From Rutstroemia sp. NJR-2017a BVV2 (taxonomy: Eukaryota; Ascomycota; Leotiomycetes; Helotiales; Rutstroemiaceae), in assembly GCA_002946415.1 (NCBI GenBank), contig NJPS01000041.1, forward strand, positions 620,001 to 684,000: a DNA stretch of 64,000 bases, read 5' to 3'. The notes beneath the pieces are model-generated. The model searched no databases, had not been told where the DNA came from, and saw only the letters and a program-made list of their open reading frames with translations. This document shows, piece by piece, positions 12,623 to 22,507 of this stretch (position 1 is the stretch's first letter; each line of letters starts with the position of its first letter). A program made the position numbers and the translations under genes.

Positions 12623-13102
12623 GGCGGCGGTGTTTGTGTTTATGATGAGACAAAAGGCCGGTAGAGAGAGAAGGACTGGAACGGTTTGTGGATTTGTAGT
12701 GGTGCACAGCAGAGCGCGCGCATTTTAGAGGTGATGGGAGGTCCGTGGTTACAGTACGGGCGTTGCCCCACCAGCAACACGGACTGCTACTCCACTCCGC
12801 TATGGGGAAGTCTCGAGCTCCATAGGAGGAAAAAATTTTGCTGATTCACATCTAGACCGAGGTTATCCTCAATCTGGCTATCGTCTAGGTCTAGGAGCTA
12901 CGCGTGCGCGAATCGTAATGTGGAATACAAATACACTCCAGCCTCAGCCGCTCACTTATCTCGTGATATCTCATCACAGGAGATTGGAAATCTACGAAGT
13001 ACAAGTATTCAGCCGCTGTGGGTACGGTGCTAGTCCTATCTGCCGAACTTCTCCCCGGTTTGTTAAATGAGTAGGTGGCTCTTCCTCCAGCCCACTCACT
13101 CG
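12623..13102. other. Intergenic, promoter of thioesterase gene
   Basis: This 480-nt gap separates the 5' end of the minus-strand thioesterase from the 3' end of the HET gene. It probably contains the thioesterase promoter. No other structure was seen. Confidence 0.45.
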
Positions 13103-15928
13103 TCATACAATCTCAAGCTGACCTCCTCCGATTTCCACCAGATCCCAAAACTCCTCGGCTGTAGTACACTCAGCTTCCTCGCTCTCCCTCCCTATATACT
13201 CCCCCTCCATCCAGCCCTGCACAAAGCAGCTTCCTACAAAGCTGTATTTCCCGTCCTCTCGCTCATTCAAAAGTACAGGTGTACTACAGTTACTCAAAAT
13301 CGCAAGACTTTGCTGTTCCTTGACCCAGTGCGGGGCTAATCCAATGTAACCTTTTTCAGTCACGACGAGACGTCTTCCTTTGGTGACGATACCAAATATA
13401 TCGCCAATATTGTACTTGCTTTGACTGAATTTGAGTTCGTCGGGCTTGTAGCATTGTACAATGAAATATCCTTCTTCGCTGGAGTCTTTGGTGCTGGTGT
13501 CAGGTTGGTTTGCTAGTATGTGATCAAGTTTCTCTTGATCGGGCAAAGTTTCTTCAGTACTCGTTTCCTGAGTTACATCCTCGTTAGGATTATGGCCACT
13601 TTGATTCTCGTTGGTTGCCTTTTTATCAGTATTTACCTCCCCAACAGTATTCTCATTCTCGTGTCTCTCCTTAGCTTCCAGACTGTCCGTCATCTCCACC
13701 TTACTCTCCTCTTGCTTCCTGGCGTCCCTTTCACTCTCCGGGTCTGTAACCTTGTTGCCCTCCTCTTTCTTGCCACTACTGTTTCCGTCCTCGCGCTCAT
13801 TCTCAGTCTTCCGACCTGCTGTTTCTAAGCCTATCTCTGCCGGGTCATATCTGCAGAAACCCCATGTGCCCTCCATGTCACCCGCAATCATTGACCAAAA
13901 CGCTGATGCAGACACGTTACCCCAATCATAAAGAGCACTCTTATCTAAAGCTATGCCTAGCCACGCAGCATACAAACCGCGCTTATCAGTTAGAGTATCA
14001 TCATACGGTCCAACAACCTTGATCTTATCAACAACAAGACCAGGGCACTTCAGTACTCTATCCGAGAATGAGAACCGAGACATCTTCACCCCCTTGCCCA
14101 TGGCTTGATAGATTGGTCCTCCAATATTCTTTACGGCTGACATGAATATATTGGGTAGATTTTCTCTACGTACCATGCTGCTGGCTGTTGAAGGGGTGCT
14201 CCAATCCGGTACCCACGAGGGCATATCTAGTTCCTCGTTCCTGGTAGGTTCGGCCGCGCAGATGATATCCAATGACACATTGTGTTTCGCTTCAGCCACT
14301 GCAAACTCCGTGTAAGTCTGCGACAGTGATCTCGTGTAGTCCATCTTGAAGTCCATGCCGACAGTATCTCGTGCCAAATTCCAGACGGCAAAAATCTTAT
14401 CATACGGATTTGTGCTCTCAAAGTCCCGAGCAAGAACCACCACGTCGAGAATACCCGGGGTTTTCTCTCCCATCCTGAACCACTCTGGGTTCACAGGAAG
14501 CATCAACACTGAATTGGCGCCGGCCCCTTCGAGATGTCTGAAATAGAAAAGACGTCGTACGAAAGAGACATCATTTTCTGAAACAACTTTTAACTGCCCA
14601 TCTGCAGCTATCATTGCATCGACCATCGATTTATCCCTAGTAAGAACATCCACGAGATGATAAGCCGCCATATCTACTTTATCCCATTTGACAGTTCGAT
14701 GTCCACAGAACAGAACCGGCGAAGAACTAACAGCAAGCTCTTGGCATACCCAGATACGACGGAAGTATGGACGTAGAAGGAACCGATATAGAGCTGCCAG
14801 TCGACGAGGAAAATTCTCACTGTCTTTGACGTCCCAATTACCATCATCTTTTAGCCGGAGCACAGGCGTTTGTAATTCTGAAATGAGATCAATGGCGACC
14901 TCACTCGCCTCATCTGACTCTCCTATCCAGCTAACAACCATGTCGGCCGCTGCATAAATATCGATCATTCTCGGTAGCTGTCGAATACGCTCCGCGACAT
15001 TCCGTTGATCAATACATATGGCATCAATCCAGATGATAAAGTCGGCGTTTTCTCTTCGGATCGTCCGGAGAAATTCTGCCAGGTTTTTCCTAATCTTGAA
15101 AGGTTGGCCAACAAGCGATATCTCCTCCGTCGGTTCTTCCTCTCCCCAAGTATACGATAAACATACGTAGGGAATATCTTCTGCCCTGGCCGTGTATGCA
15201 AGCAAACCTTTCAAAGGGTCTGACGGGGTGCCTGATCCCCACAGTTCGAAAACGCGGAACTCGTCCACCACGTAGTCTAGGGGAAGGTACGTAAATGGGT
15301 CAGAAGACCCTTCCGGATTATTCTGGACAGCTAGGGGAGCGGGATGGTGTATCGGTGCTCGCTTCCATTCTTCCAAGTCCCTGGCTTCACCCCATCCCCT
15401 GAGTGGCGGGGATGCAATTGCGGGCAGCTTTCCTTCATCCCATAATGTTGCCATAACTTCGCTCAGATCGATGATTTCCTGGGCATGTTCGTTCATTTTA
15501 TTTAGCCATTCCACATTCCAGTATCGAGACTTCTCCTCTGGATTGGTAACATCTAAACACAGATCCCTGAACCAGAACCTCAGATGATCATCTTTTGCTC
15601 GTATATGGAGAAGGAATACCGAAATATTCCGCGGCATCAGAATTTCTTTCCCATCGACTAGAATCGGAACGCACCCGACAGGGTTCCCACGAGTGTTCAC
15701 CACTGCTGTGTATGGCTTCGCTTCTGAGAGTGGCTCATAAGATAGCGTGCACTCGAGCTCAATGTCAGAGTTGCCGTGATGAGGGGCAAGAACGAGGAAG
15801 CGCATTTCTTGTGTATGGAAATTGAGTGGCGCCACCCCACAAGCTCCTATGTTCAGTAATTTGTTACTGGGCGCCTTCTGCGCAGACTCAACGATCCTAA
15901 AGCTGACATCATGCTCCTGGTTCTCCAT
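13103..15928 (-). CDS. HET-domain protein with second degenerate HET-like N-terminus
   Basis: A single ORF of 941 residues. A canonical HET domain begins near residue 215 and shows YVCLSYTWGE (~254-263), KIRKNLAEFLRTIRR and the core FIIWIDAICIDQ (~297-308), followed by the IYAAADMVVSWIG block. HET proteins trigger heterokaryon incompatibility and cell death; the domain is distantly TIR-like. Residues ~41-155 repeat the same layout with decayed motifs: YTAVVNTRGN, then PILVDGKEI, then LRFWFRDLCLDVTN, then NKMNEHAQEII. This suggests an internal duplication or a pseudo-HET module. Residues ~690-825 are a Lys/Glu/Asp/Asn-rich, probably disordered linker. The C-terminus (RRLVVTEKGYIGLAPHWV, then PVLLNEREDGKYSFVGSCFV) is the usual HET-protein tail. 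No NACHT or repeat domain is present. The start is the first ATG. Confidence 0.9.
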   Translation of the reverse strand: MENQEHDVSFRIVESAQKAPSNKLLNIGACGVAPLNFHTQEMRFLVLAPHHGNSDIELECTLSYEPLSEAKPYTAVVNTRGNPVGCVPILVDGKEILMPRNISVFLLHIRAKDDHLRFWFRDLCLDVTNPEEKSRYWNVEWLNKMNEHAQEIIDLSEVMATLWDEGKLPAIASPPLRGWGEARDLEEWKRAPIHHPAPLAVQNNPEGSSDPFTYLPLDYVVDEFRVFELWGSGTPSDPLKGLLAYTARAEDIPYVCLSYTWGEEEPTEEISLVGQPFKIRKNLAEFLRTIRRENADFIIWIDAICIDQRNVAERIRQLPRMIDIYAAADMVVSWIGESDEASEVAIDLISELQTPVLRLKDDGNWDVKDSENFPRRLAALYRFLLRPYFRRIWVCQELAVSSSPVLFCGHRTVKWDKVDMAAYHLVDVLTRDKSMVDAMIAADGQLKVVSENDVSFVRRLFYFRHLEGAGANSVLMLPVNPEWFRMGEKTPGILDVVVLARDFESTNPYDKIFAVWNLARDTVGMDFKMDYTRSLSQTYTEFAVAEAKHNVSLDIICAAEPTRNEELDMPSWVPDWSTPSTASSMVRRENLPNIFMSAVKNIGGPIYQAMGKGVKMSRFSFSDRVLKCPGLVVDKIKVVGPYDDTLTDKRGLYAAWLGIALDKSALYDWGNVSASAFWSMIAGDMEGTWGFCRYDPAEIGLETAGRKTENEREDGNSSGKKEEGNKVTDPESERDARKQEESKVEMTDSLEAKERHENENTVGEVNTDKKATNENQSGHNPNEDVTQETSTEETLPDQEKLDHILANQPDTSTKDSSEEGYFIVQCYKPDELKFSQSKYNIGDIFGIVTKGRRLVVTEKGYIGLAPHWVKEQQSLAILSNCSTPVLLNEREDGKYSFVGSCFVQGWMEGEYIGRESEEAECTTAEEFWDLVEIGGGQLEIV

Positions 15929-16875
15929 GCTGGGGTGAATACTCGGAAAGTTTTGACACTGCGTGCGTGTTTCTCAGCTGTGAAGAAAACGCGATTAGAG
16001 CTGTTCTTGTCATTCCATAATATATGACAGGAGCAGGTCGTGATGTTTCGCAGGCGATAAGATCAGCGGGATTGGGGTTGCTTGATCTTCATCATAATTG
16101 GCTCTTGCGTAAGGCAACCAGCGGGGCTTTCCTGCTGGGCCTCTTGGATTTGACGTAAATTCCAACCACCAGTGCAAGGAAATCCAAGGCTCCCGTCAAC
16201 TTGGACGGCTTGAATTCCTCCATCAAAAGGCGTTCGATGCTTCAACTCTGGTCGGTAAGACCTAAATGAAAGACACATAACGTTCAGTGAATTATAATCG
16301 CCAGCCAGAATGAAAATAAATTGTTTTACAAGAGTAAGAGAGCAGGTTGTAAAAGGTAGAAACAGAAAACAGAAAAGTGAAGACGGCGCCGTTCGGGTTT
16401 CGCTTAGTCAGCAGCCACATTTACCATACCGTTCCCCACTACCCTTCCATCTGCTTGCACACATTCCATCGTCACTGCCATCACTTACCACTACAGCCAT
16501 CTCATCTAGTATGCTGTTAAAAAGATCATATTCTTTCAATGAGGCGCGCGATGCAAGCCCGTCCATCTTTCTGCTGCGCCATGCCTACGTCATATGCGCA
16601 TTCGACCCCACAGTTGATCTCTCTCAACGTACGTTTGTTGATATGCAAGCAAATTAGTAGCTCTACTTTTATTACAAGCTGAGTTACAAAATATGAAATT
16701 CACGTTCAACGCTGTCGCCAGGAATCCTCAGCAAACAAGCGCGTCTCCATTGGCTCATGCAACAAATGGGTCTTGGGTATCCTTTTCATTGTTTAGCATC
16801 TTATCAATCAATTATTTCCCTTCCAAATACGACCTGACTACGCACACGCAGCTTTCAGTCGTTGCTGTTGTAGTA
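15929..16875. other. Intergenic, no supported gene
   Basis: The interval contains the HET promoter and a 71-codon minus-strand ORF at 16063-16278 that ends without splice partners. A 115-codon plus-strand ORF at 16310-16657 has no motif. Neither is supported. Confidence 0.45.
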
Positions 16876-17991
16876 TTAAACGTGTCGTCTATCTGTCGCA
16901 TTGTGTGGGTGGTTGCCTTTATCCAATTGGATATTTTTGGCAGTGCTGCCACGACGGCTGCGCTTCTCTGGTGTACGATTGCGCTTCCCCGCTCTATGAT
17001 TGCGCTTCTCTGATGCGTGGTTCAATGCGGATGCAGAGCCAGCCTTGTTCACAGCTACCTTGCTACGCGTGTGGTGTATCTTCGGCTCCTGCGGCGTTTC
17101 CGGAAGTACCTTTGCTTTTCCATTTGTCGCACCCTTGCTTTTCGAGTGTTGATGCCTTTCGCCATCATTGACTGGACCACTACTTCCAACCTTTGGCTTG
17201 TGGAGGTCCTCCTTGGCCTTGTTCAGAGACTCCAGACGTTTCTGAAGCTGCTTTGCTTCTTCGTCTAGCTCTTTCGCACGTGCGCTGACGGTCGCGTGTT
17301 CTTCTTCGGCTTCCTTCACCGAGTCTCTCAAATTTTGACAGATTTCAGTATATTCACATGCTCGTTCGATTTCGATGATATCCCCTCTTTTAAGAGACAA
17401 ATTATAGTGACCCCATTTGTTGAAAGCAGTTTGGTAATCATCAAAATTCAAGTGCCTTGGTGGAACAGCCTTGTCTTTCCCTAACCGAGCGACTTCCTTG
17501 ACCTGGGCCTCACGTTCCCTAACAGCTGTTTGCATCAAGTTGTAGAACTCTTCTGTTGTTTTCGAACAGGTAGTTGGTTTTCCTGGATGCCGCGGCTTGT
17601 TACGGCGACTTACAACCCATGCAAACACTTCTGTCGCAAATTTTGTTTTATGATCCGCAAGCTTCTCTTGTGCGAGCTTTACAGAATCCTCGGCTGCCTT
17701 TAAACTCGGTTTATGCGCTTTAATCTCTTCCTTCTTGGCTTGAAGCGCTGATTTTATCTTTATCAGCTCTTTTGTCTTTATCAAGGCGAGTTCCTTTTCC
17801 GCTAATGTTAGCTCAACTGGAGCCCCCGCTGTCTTTTGTCTTTCATCCAATCGAGGAAATTCCGTAAGTTGCACTTGCACAGGCGCTCCTCCATACGGAA
17901 AATCGTCTTTTAATGTCGTTATCTTGGTCGAGGTCTTTCTGCTGGTGATATTATATGGTGGACGGCGCCTTTCCACATTGGAGGTAGACAT
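16876..17991 (-). CDS. Coiled-coil protein of unknown function (copy A)
   Basis: A single-exon gene of about 371 residues from the ATG at 17991; an in-frame ATG at 18045 would add 18 residues. I chose the internal ATG because it begins MSTS, and the related gene at 34.7-35.8 kb begins MSAS. The centre is rich in Lys, Glu and Ala with heptad-like stretches (~60-120 and ~200-260), suggesting coiled coils. Between them is an NFDDYQTAFNKWGHYN segment. The last ~110 residues are strongly basic and His/Arg-rich, including KRNRTPEKRSRRG, which could bind nucleic acid or act in nuclear import. No known domain is recognised. The same order of parts is seen in the gene at 34699-35814. Confidence 0.65.
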   Translation of the reverse strand: MSTSNVERRRPPYNITSRKTSTKITTLKDDFPYGGAPVQVQLTEFPRLDERQKTAGAPVELTLAEKELALIKTKELIKIKSALQAKKEEIKAHKPSLKAAEDSVKLAQEKLADHKTKFATEVFAWVVSRRNKPRHPGKPTTCSKTTEEFYNLMQTAVREREAQVKEVARLGKDKAVPPRHLNFDDYQTAFNKWGHYNLSLKRGDIIEIERACEYTEICQNLRDSVKEAEEEHATVSARAKELDEEAKQLQKRLESLNKAKEDLHKPKVGSSGPVNDGERHQHSKSKGATNGKAKVLPETPQEPKIHHTRSKVAVNKAGSASALNHASEKRNHRAGKRNRTPEKRSRRGSTAKNIQLDKGNHPHNATDRRHV

Positions 17992-18428
17992 GATTGAAAT
18001 GCGTTGATTGTTCGTACTGTTAGAAAAGTAATAAGATGGGTTCAAAATGCAGTAATTTTTTCGTCTGCATATTGATTTGAGGCGTGGTCGACTAGGTGGG
18101 ACAGATCATGAAGTTATATAACAGCAACCTCTCAATGTTTCCCACGCCAACAAAAGATTTCGACGAATGAAAATATCTTTCACTATGAAAACCTTTTTCT
18201 AGACCTCGAGAGTTATGCTTGCGGTTGCGTGTGGCCTAACCTTATCGCACAGCCGAGTAGGGCGCTTAGGCGTGACTCGTACAGTATTAGGCCAGTCTAG
18301 ATACTATGAATGTTCCAAAAGAGTGTCTGAATTTTTGACATAGAAAATTCTGATTATCGATTCTTTTCCTTTATGGATTTCTCCATTATCTCTAGCACCT
18401 CATACACAACTGAAGTTTTCATACTTAC
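17992..18428. other. Intergenic, nothing recognised
   Basis: This 5' flank of the coiled-coil gene meets the 3' end of the Zn2Cys6 gene. No repeat or RNA gene was seen. Confidence 0.45.
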
Positions 18429-20116
18429 TTACATTATTGCTCGTGATCTTATGCTAAGATAGTCCACCAACAAATCATCATCTGCGTAGAGATCCTGCTG
18501 CGCCCAGATAGACAGGACCGTGGTCCTCAAATGTTTCATACTTATCCGAGTGCCCTTCTCCGTCCTGTCAATTAAGTTGAGAATAACAGTTCTTCGCTTG
18601 TCCGTCCTTGCCTCGCAGACCAAAATGAACACAGGGAAAAAGTGGCCGCATGCATGCGCCGGAAGAGGCCCAGCGAATATGCTATCGATTAGAGCGTCTA
18701 CAGTTGAAGATATTCTCCATGAACTCTGCGAAGCACGCGCGAAATATATTCTGGTCGCCATCTGGTATACTTGTATTGCGACTTCATCATCGGCGCCGAA
18801 ACTAGTAGAAACTGGCGTGATGTGAAGACGTGCAATCTTATCTTCGACTATCTCGAGGCGGTTGTGGTATTCTTCATTATAACTCGTATGGTTCCATGGA
18901 TGTAAAGATGTGCTGTATATCTCTGACAACAGGTTCAACATCACATATGTTGTACTTGGACTAGGCGGCGTCTGGAATCAAAAATTAGCTGATAGTTATG
19001 ATATTAGATATACTCCTGGTAAGCATACTGGTCGATGCTGTGCCAAAATTGCATACTGAGGACCTCGCGGAGCCGAATAATTTATATGTGGAGCAGCCAA
19101 AGTCAATGATTTGTGGCGCCGATGGTGTATAAAAAAGTGAGAAAGTAAATTGTGATAGTCAAGCCAATCAAGCAGATGCCCAATATCCCTTACATGCGAC
19201 TGATCCCCTAGGCGAGTGGCTTTGACGATGTCTATGGCACCCCAAATATACCAGAGCGACTCGACTGAACTTGGCGATGCTATCAAAACCTATATACTAA
19301 GAATTAATGGGACTGCTGAGCTTGGCTCTCTAGTACCTACCTCAAAAGAGCTGAGAAGCATAGATGCAGCTACGTGTTGAGTGGCTTCGGCTAAGCTTAA
19401 TGACTCTTTCTTTGCAGAAGCCGATAGAAACTCGAGCGCTGATATCTTGAGACTTATGGCTTGCTGATCAAGTCCATTCAGACGTACTGAGGAGAAAGCG
19501 AGCAGTGCGTAAAGAACAGCGGACGTTGTGACCATCTCATCGGCCATCGCCAAACGCATGATTATGTCTCGAAGCTGCGACGGGCTTACACCGAATGTGA
19601 CTAGTGAGAGATATGCGGAATCATAGACTGGCACAGGTATCCATGGTGAGCTAAGTAGATAATATCAGGATCAATATAGGGTACCGTCTGTAACTTACAG
19701 TAATGGACTAGTTCCATGTGGCCAACGTCTAGTTGTGGGTGCTTCGACAGGTATCGAGGGAGTTCAATGTTAGGAAGTGTTTGTTCATGCGACGGGAGAC
19801 TTCTATGCAGTTTTACGTCCCAAAATGTCGTGTTTAAAAAGAACAGTCCCGTCTCTGGCTTCACCTGCATCATCACTTGTGGTAAATCACCCAACATTGC
19901 ACGCTTCTTGTCGCCGTCCTTCGGCCACGATAGGCGCAATCCATATCCCTGGCATTCTCTTCCAGATCCAGCACACTTCAGGCAGACGGGTAAACTTCTA
20001 TCGCATCGGACTCTTCTTGCTAAAGGACGACCATTAGATGAAAAGGTTCAAGCCTCGGCTTGCTGGTGTGAGTACAGACCTGTACACGTCCAACAGCCTT
20101 TTCGAGGATTCAACAT
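18429..20116 (-). CDS. Zn2Cys6 transcription factor with Fungal_trans_2-like domain
   Basis: Five exons on the minus strand (20116-20080, 20019-19699, 19627-19341, 19289-19029, 18971-18429) join in frame to 482 residues. The zinc cluster is split by the first intron and has Cys at 8, 11, 18, 25, 28 and 35 (CX2CX6CX6CX2CX6C), followed by GYGLRLSWPKDGDKKR, the usual linker of this subfamily. The rest matches the Fungal_trans_2 layout: FLNTTFWDV, then YDSAYLSLVTFG, then a helical region, and near the end GHFFPVFILVCEA and LSIWAQQD. Such proteins are nuclear activators of nearby or pathway genes. The second junction (19698/19628) was set by phase; the nearer AG at 19651-19652 would break the frame. 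Its 5' end faces the NmrA-like gene 710 bp away, suggesting shared regulation. Confidence 0.85.
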
Positions 20117-20825
20117 GACAGCAAATCTCGGTCTCCCCGCTCTCAAACGCAGGTATATACGTACAAAAAACAGTTAGGAGTCAATTGCCGTTATATTTTG
20201 AGATTATTGTATTGTAGTACAGCCTAAGATGTTGTTGAGTAGACCCACCAGCTGCAACTTTCAGCGAGAAATAAGTGCTTACTTATTGACCATATCGGCC
20301 AAGCTCGACCGAGCTTACCTTAAATACCCAGAGAACTACCATAGGCAAGTTTCCGCGAGAAAGAAGACCCGGTTGGTCATCGTCTTAACCATTTAGGGCA
20401 AGCTTCTTACCGGCTTACTGTTACCATCAACAGACCCACCTGGAGCAACTATTCTCGAAGTGGCTTGATCCTTTTGACTTGTCCGTAACAAATCAACTTC
20501 ATTCACTTCCTTTGCACCTCGTCAATTTTCTGGCAAATCGCATTTGATTGGATACAGTTTAACCCAGAACTTTGAGAGTATCTTCATCTCTAGACATGAA
20601 CGACATGGAGCTACGAGTAAAATCCGAGTGGATTAGAAACCAAGAGGCAGCGAAAGCGCCCAATTCATGATGCGCCGCGCCCATGGATTGACTTTATAAA
20701 CAACCTGTTTGGCACTTCAATTTGCAAGATTCCAACTCAGAACATATCCCCCGTACCTACAGTCAACTTCTTGCTCTTCCTCAAAACACTCCCCCTTTCA
20801 CACGACAATCACGACGCAACGCAAC
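20117..20825. promoter_or_regulatory. Divergent promoter region, Zn2Cys6 regulator / NmrA-like gene
   Basis: The 5' ends of a minus-strand Zn2Cys6 gene and a plus-strand NmrA-like gene flank this 709-nt interval, so it must hold both promoters. I cannot name a specific operator. In fungi such regulator/target pairs are often co-regulated, but that is inference. Confidence 0.5.
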
Positions 20826-21746
20826 ATGAACACCTACCTAATCACACAGGCGACCGGACAGCAGAGCCAATGGGTCATCACACATCTCATTGCAGCGGGA
20901 GTCAAAATCCATGCAGTGGTGCGCGACTCTTCGAAAGTTCCACTAATCTTGAAACACTCAAGCGTCACTCTCTTCCAAGGCGAAAGCACAAATTTCGATG
21001 TGATCTTCGAAGCAGCACAAGGCTGTAAAGCTGTTTTCTTAAACACATTTCCCATACCAGGCTTGGAAGCTCAGCAATCCAGTACCGTTATCGAGGCATG
21101 CAAGAAAGCAGGAGTTGAAAGCATTGTTGCATCCACGACCTTCAACGTAAACAACAAAGCGTTCTGGGACGATTCTGTAACGAAAGAATCTGGAATGCAC
21201 TGGTACTTTGCCGCGAAGGCGGATGTCGAGCATGCCGTTCGCGAAGCCGGGTTCAAAGCCTACACTATACTTCGACCCGTATGGATGATCCATGACTATC
21301 TGCTGCCGAGCGCCCCTTACAATTTCTCGGACTTAACAACGAAGGGAGTACTCGACCATGCATACAACGACGGCACTAAGATGGTTCATACGGACTCCTT
21401 CGATGTCGGAAGGTACGCTGCGGCGGCTTTGCAAGATCCAGTCAAGTTCGGTGGACAGGAGATTGACCTTGGCAACGAAGCACTCACCATCGAAGAGGTA
21501 CGCGATACTCTTGTCAAAGTCAGCGGTAGGGAAGTAGGAGTCAAGAAGCGTACCCCTGAGGAAATGGAGGCTGTGAAGTACGTTTTATTTTCGCAGGGTC
21601 TCCAAATTTTGGCCAACGCGAAGGATATCAGCGCAGCTTCTGAGGGTGCTAAGGGGGTCCAGGCCAAGTTTGGAATACCCTTTACTTCATTTGAAATGGC
21701 TATGCTGCGGGATAAGGCTCGGCTTTTGGAGTGTTTGCCAGCCTAG
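20826..21746 (+). CDS. NmrA-like NAD(P)-binding protein
   Basis: A single-exon gene of 306 residues from the ATG at 20826; the frame is open further upstream to 20709, but the protein family starts at this Met. The N-terminus (YLITQATGQQSQWVI) is a Rossmann beta-alpha-beta element in which the glycine motif is altered to TQATGQQS, as in NmrA-type atypical short-chain dehydrogenases that sense NAD(P) rather than catalyse. It continues with VVRDSSKVP, the LFQGESTNFDVI segment and a GVESIVASTTFNVNN block, which is the usual NmrA core. The C-terminal half resembles the substrate or partner-binding region. NmrA proteins regulate nitrogen metabolism or act as redox sensors; others are isoflavone-reductase-like enzymes. 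The catalytic YxxxK pair is not clear. It is divergent from the Zn2Cys6 gene. Confidence 0.85.
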   Translation: MNTYLITQATGQQSQWVITHLIAAGVKIHAVVRDSSKVPLILKHSSVTLFQGESTNFDVIFEAAQGCKAVFLNTFPIPGLEAQQSSTVIEACKKAGVESIVASTTFNVNNKAFWDDSVTKESGMHWYFAAKADVEHAVREAGFKAYTILRPVWMIHDYLLPSAPYNFSDLTTKGVLDHAYNDGTKMVHTDSFDVGRYAAAALQDPVKFGGQEIDLGNEALTIEEVRDTLVKVSGREVGVKKRTPEEMEAVKYVLFSQGLQILANAKDISAASEGAKGVQAKFGIPFTSFEMAMLRDKARLLECLPA

Positions 21747-22089
21747 TAAACTAGTTATCTGGGGTCGTCATCTTTCTGAGAGGACTACAGGATCTTGTGA
21801 GGGCCACAAGCTCCGTCGACACAGGACGTTGGTAAGTCTGGATAGTACAGGAGTTTTGTATTTTCAGTAGTTGCAGGTTTTATGGGTAATTCAATTAGAC
21901 TATTTCGTTCGCCATCCGTTCATTTTGGCATGCTCAAAACCGCGACAAAAGACCAAGCTGCCTAGTCCCCTATCACTTCCTCCTGTGAAAATCATCTCGC
22001 ACCTTTCTATCTAGATCTTAGTAAACTGTTTGATAACTTATGCATTAGTCCTTTGGACCTGGATAGCGAGGATCAGTTACTCTTTGAGG
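21747..22089. other. Intergenic, nothing recognised
   Basis: This 3' flank of the NmrA-like gene runs up to the MITE target duplication. No ORF of interest is present. Confidence 0.45.
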
Positions 22090-22097
22090 CGGAAAAC

Positions 22098-22334
22098 TAG
22101 GCTGCGTAATAGGTACCCATAGGTGGGTAATTGGCTTCCCTCAACCCACCCACGGGTACCCATAGGTAGGTAATTACACCTCCTCAACCTACCCATCTAC
22201 CCAATCAGGGATGGCACCTACCCTATAAGGGTCTGTGACACTCCCAATGGGTACCCATCAGTCATCATAACCCACCCATAGATACCCCAACCCACCGCGT
22301 ACCCTACCCACCCGGTGGGTAGGTTCGCAGCCTA
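22098..22334. mobile_element. hAT-type MITE, 237 bp
   Basis: The element begins TAGGCTGCG and ends CGCAGCCTA, a perfect 9-bp terminal inverted repeat. It is flanked on both sides by the identical octamer CGGAAAAC (22090-22097 and 22335-22342). An 8-bp target duplication is the hallmark of hAT transposons. The interior has no coding capacity and is filled with short direct and inverted motifs such as GGGTACCCAT, AGGTGGGTAA and ACCCACC. These are the kind of subterminal repeats that hAT transposases bind. It is therefore non-autonomous, and no hAT transposase gene lies in this window. The intact duplication and inverted repeats argue for a fairly recent insertion. It sits between the NmrA-like gene and the secreted-protein gene. 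Confidence 0.88.
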
Positions 22335-22507
22335 CGGAAAACATCTACTTTTACTGCTGACAAAGTCTCAGTGGTGAGAGCTGGGCTAAAAGGGGGTGGG
22401 AAGTGCGAAGTGCTCCCCAATATAATGAACATCGTAGTTAAAAAGAGACTAATTCTATTGATGCTTCATATGCTAGAAACGTTGAATTTCTCCATTGTCT
22501 CCTTAAT

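Noticed and set aside
19628..19698. Frameshift in the Zn2Cys6 gene at the second intron
   Set aside because: Using the nearer TTAG acceptor breaks the frame, but the CCAG acceptor 23 nt downstream restores it and gives the expected family segment.
3961..21746. Secondary-metabolite gene cluster (LaeA-like methyltransferase, thioesterase, transporter, Zn2Cys6, NmrA-like)
   Set aside because: No PKS, NRPS, terpene synthase, DMATS or similar core enzyme; the genes are separated by unrelated HET and coiled-coil genes.
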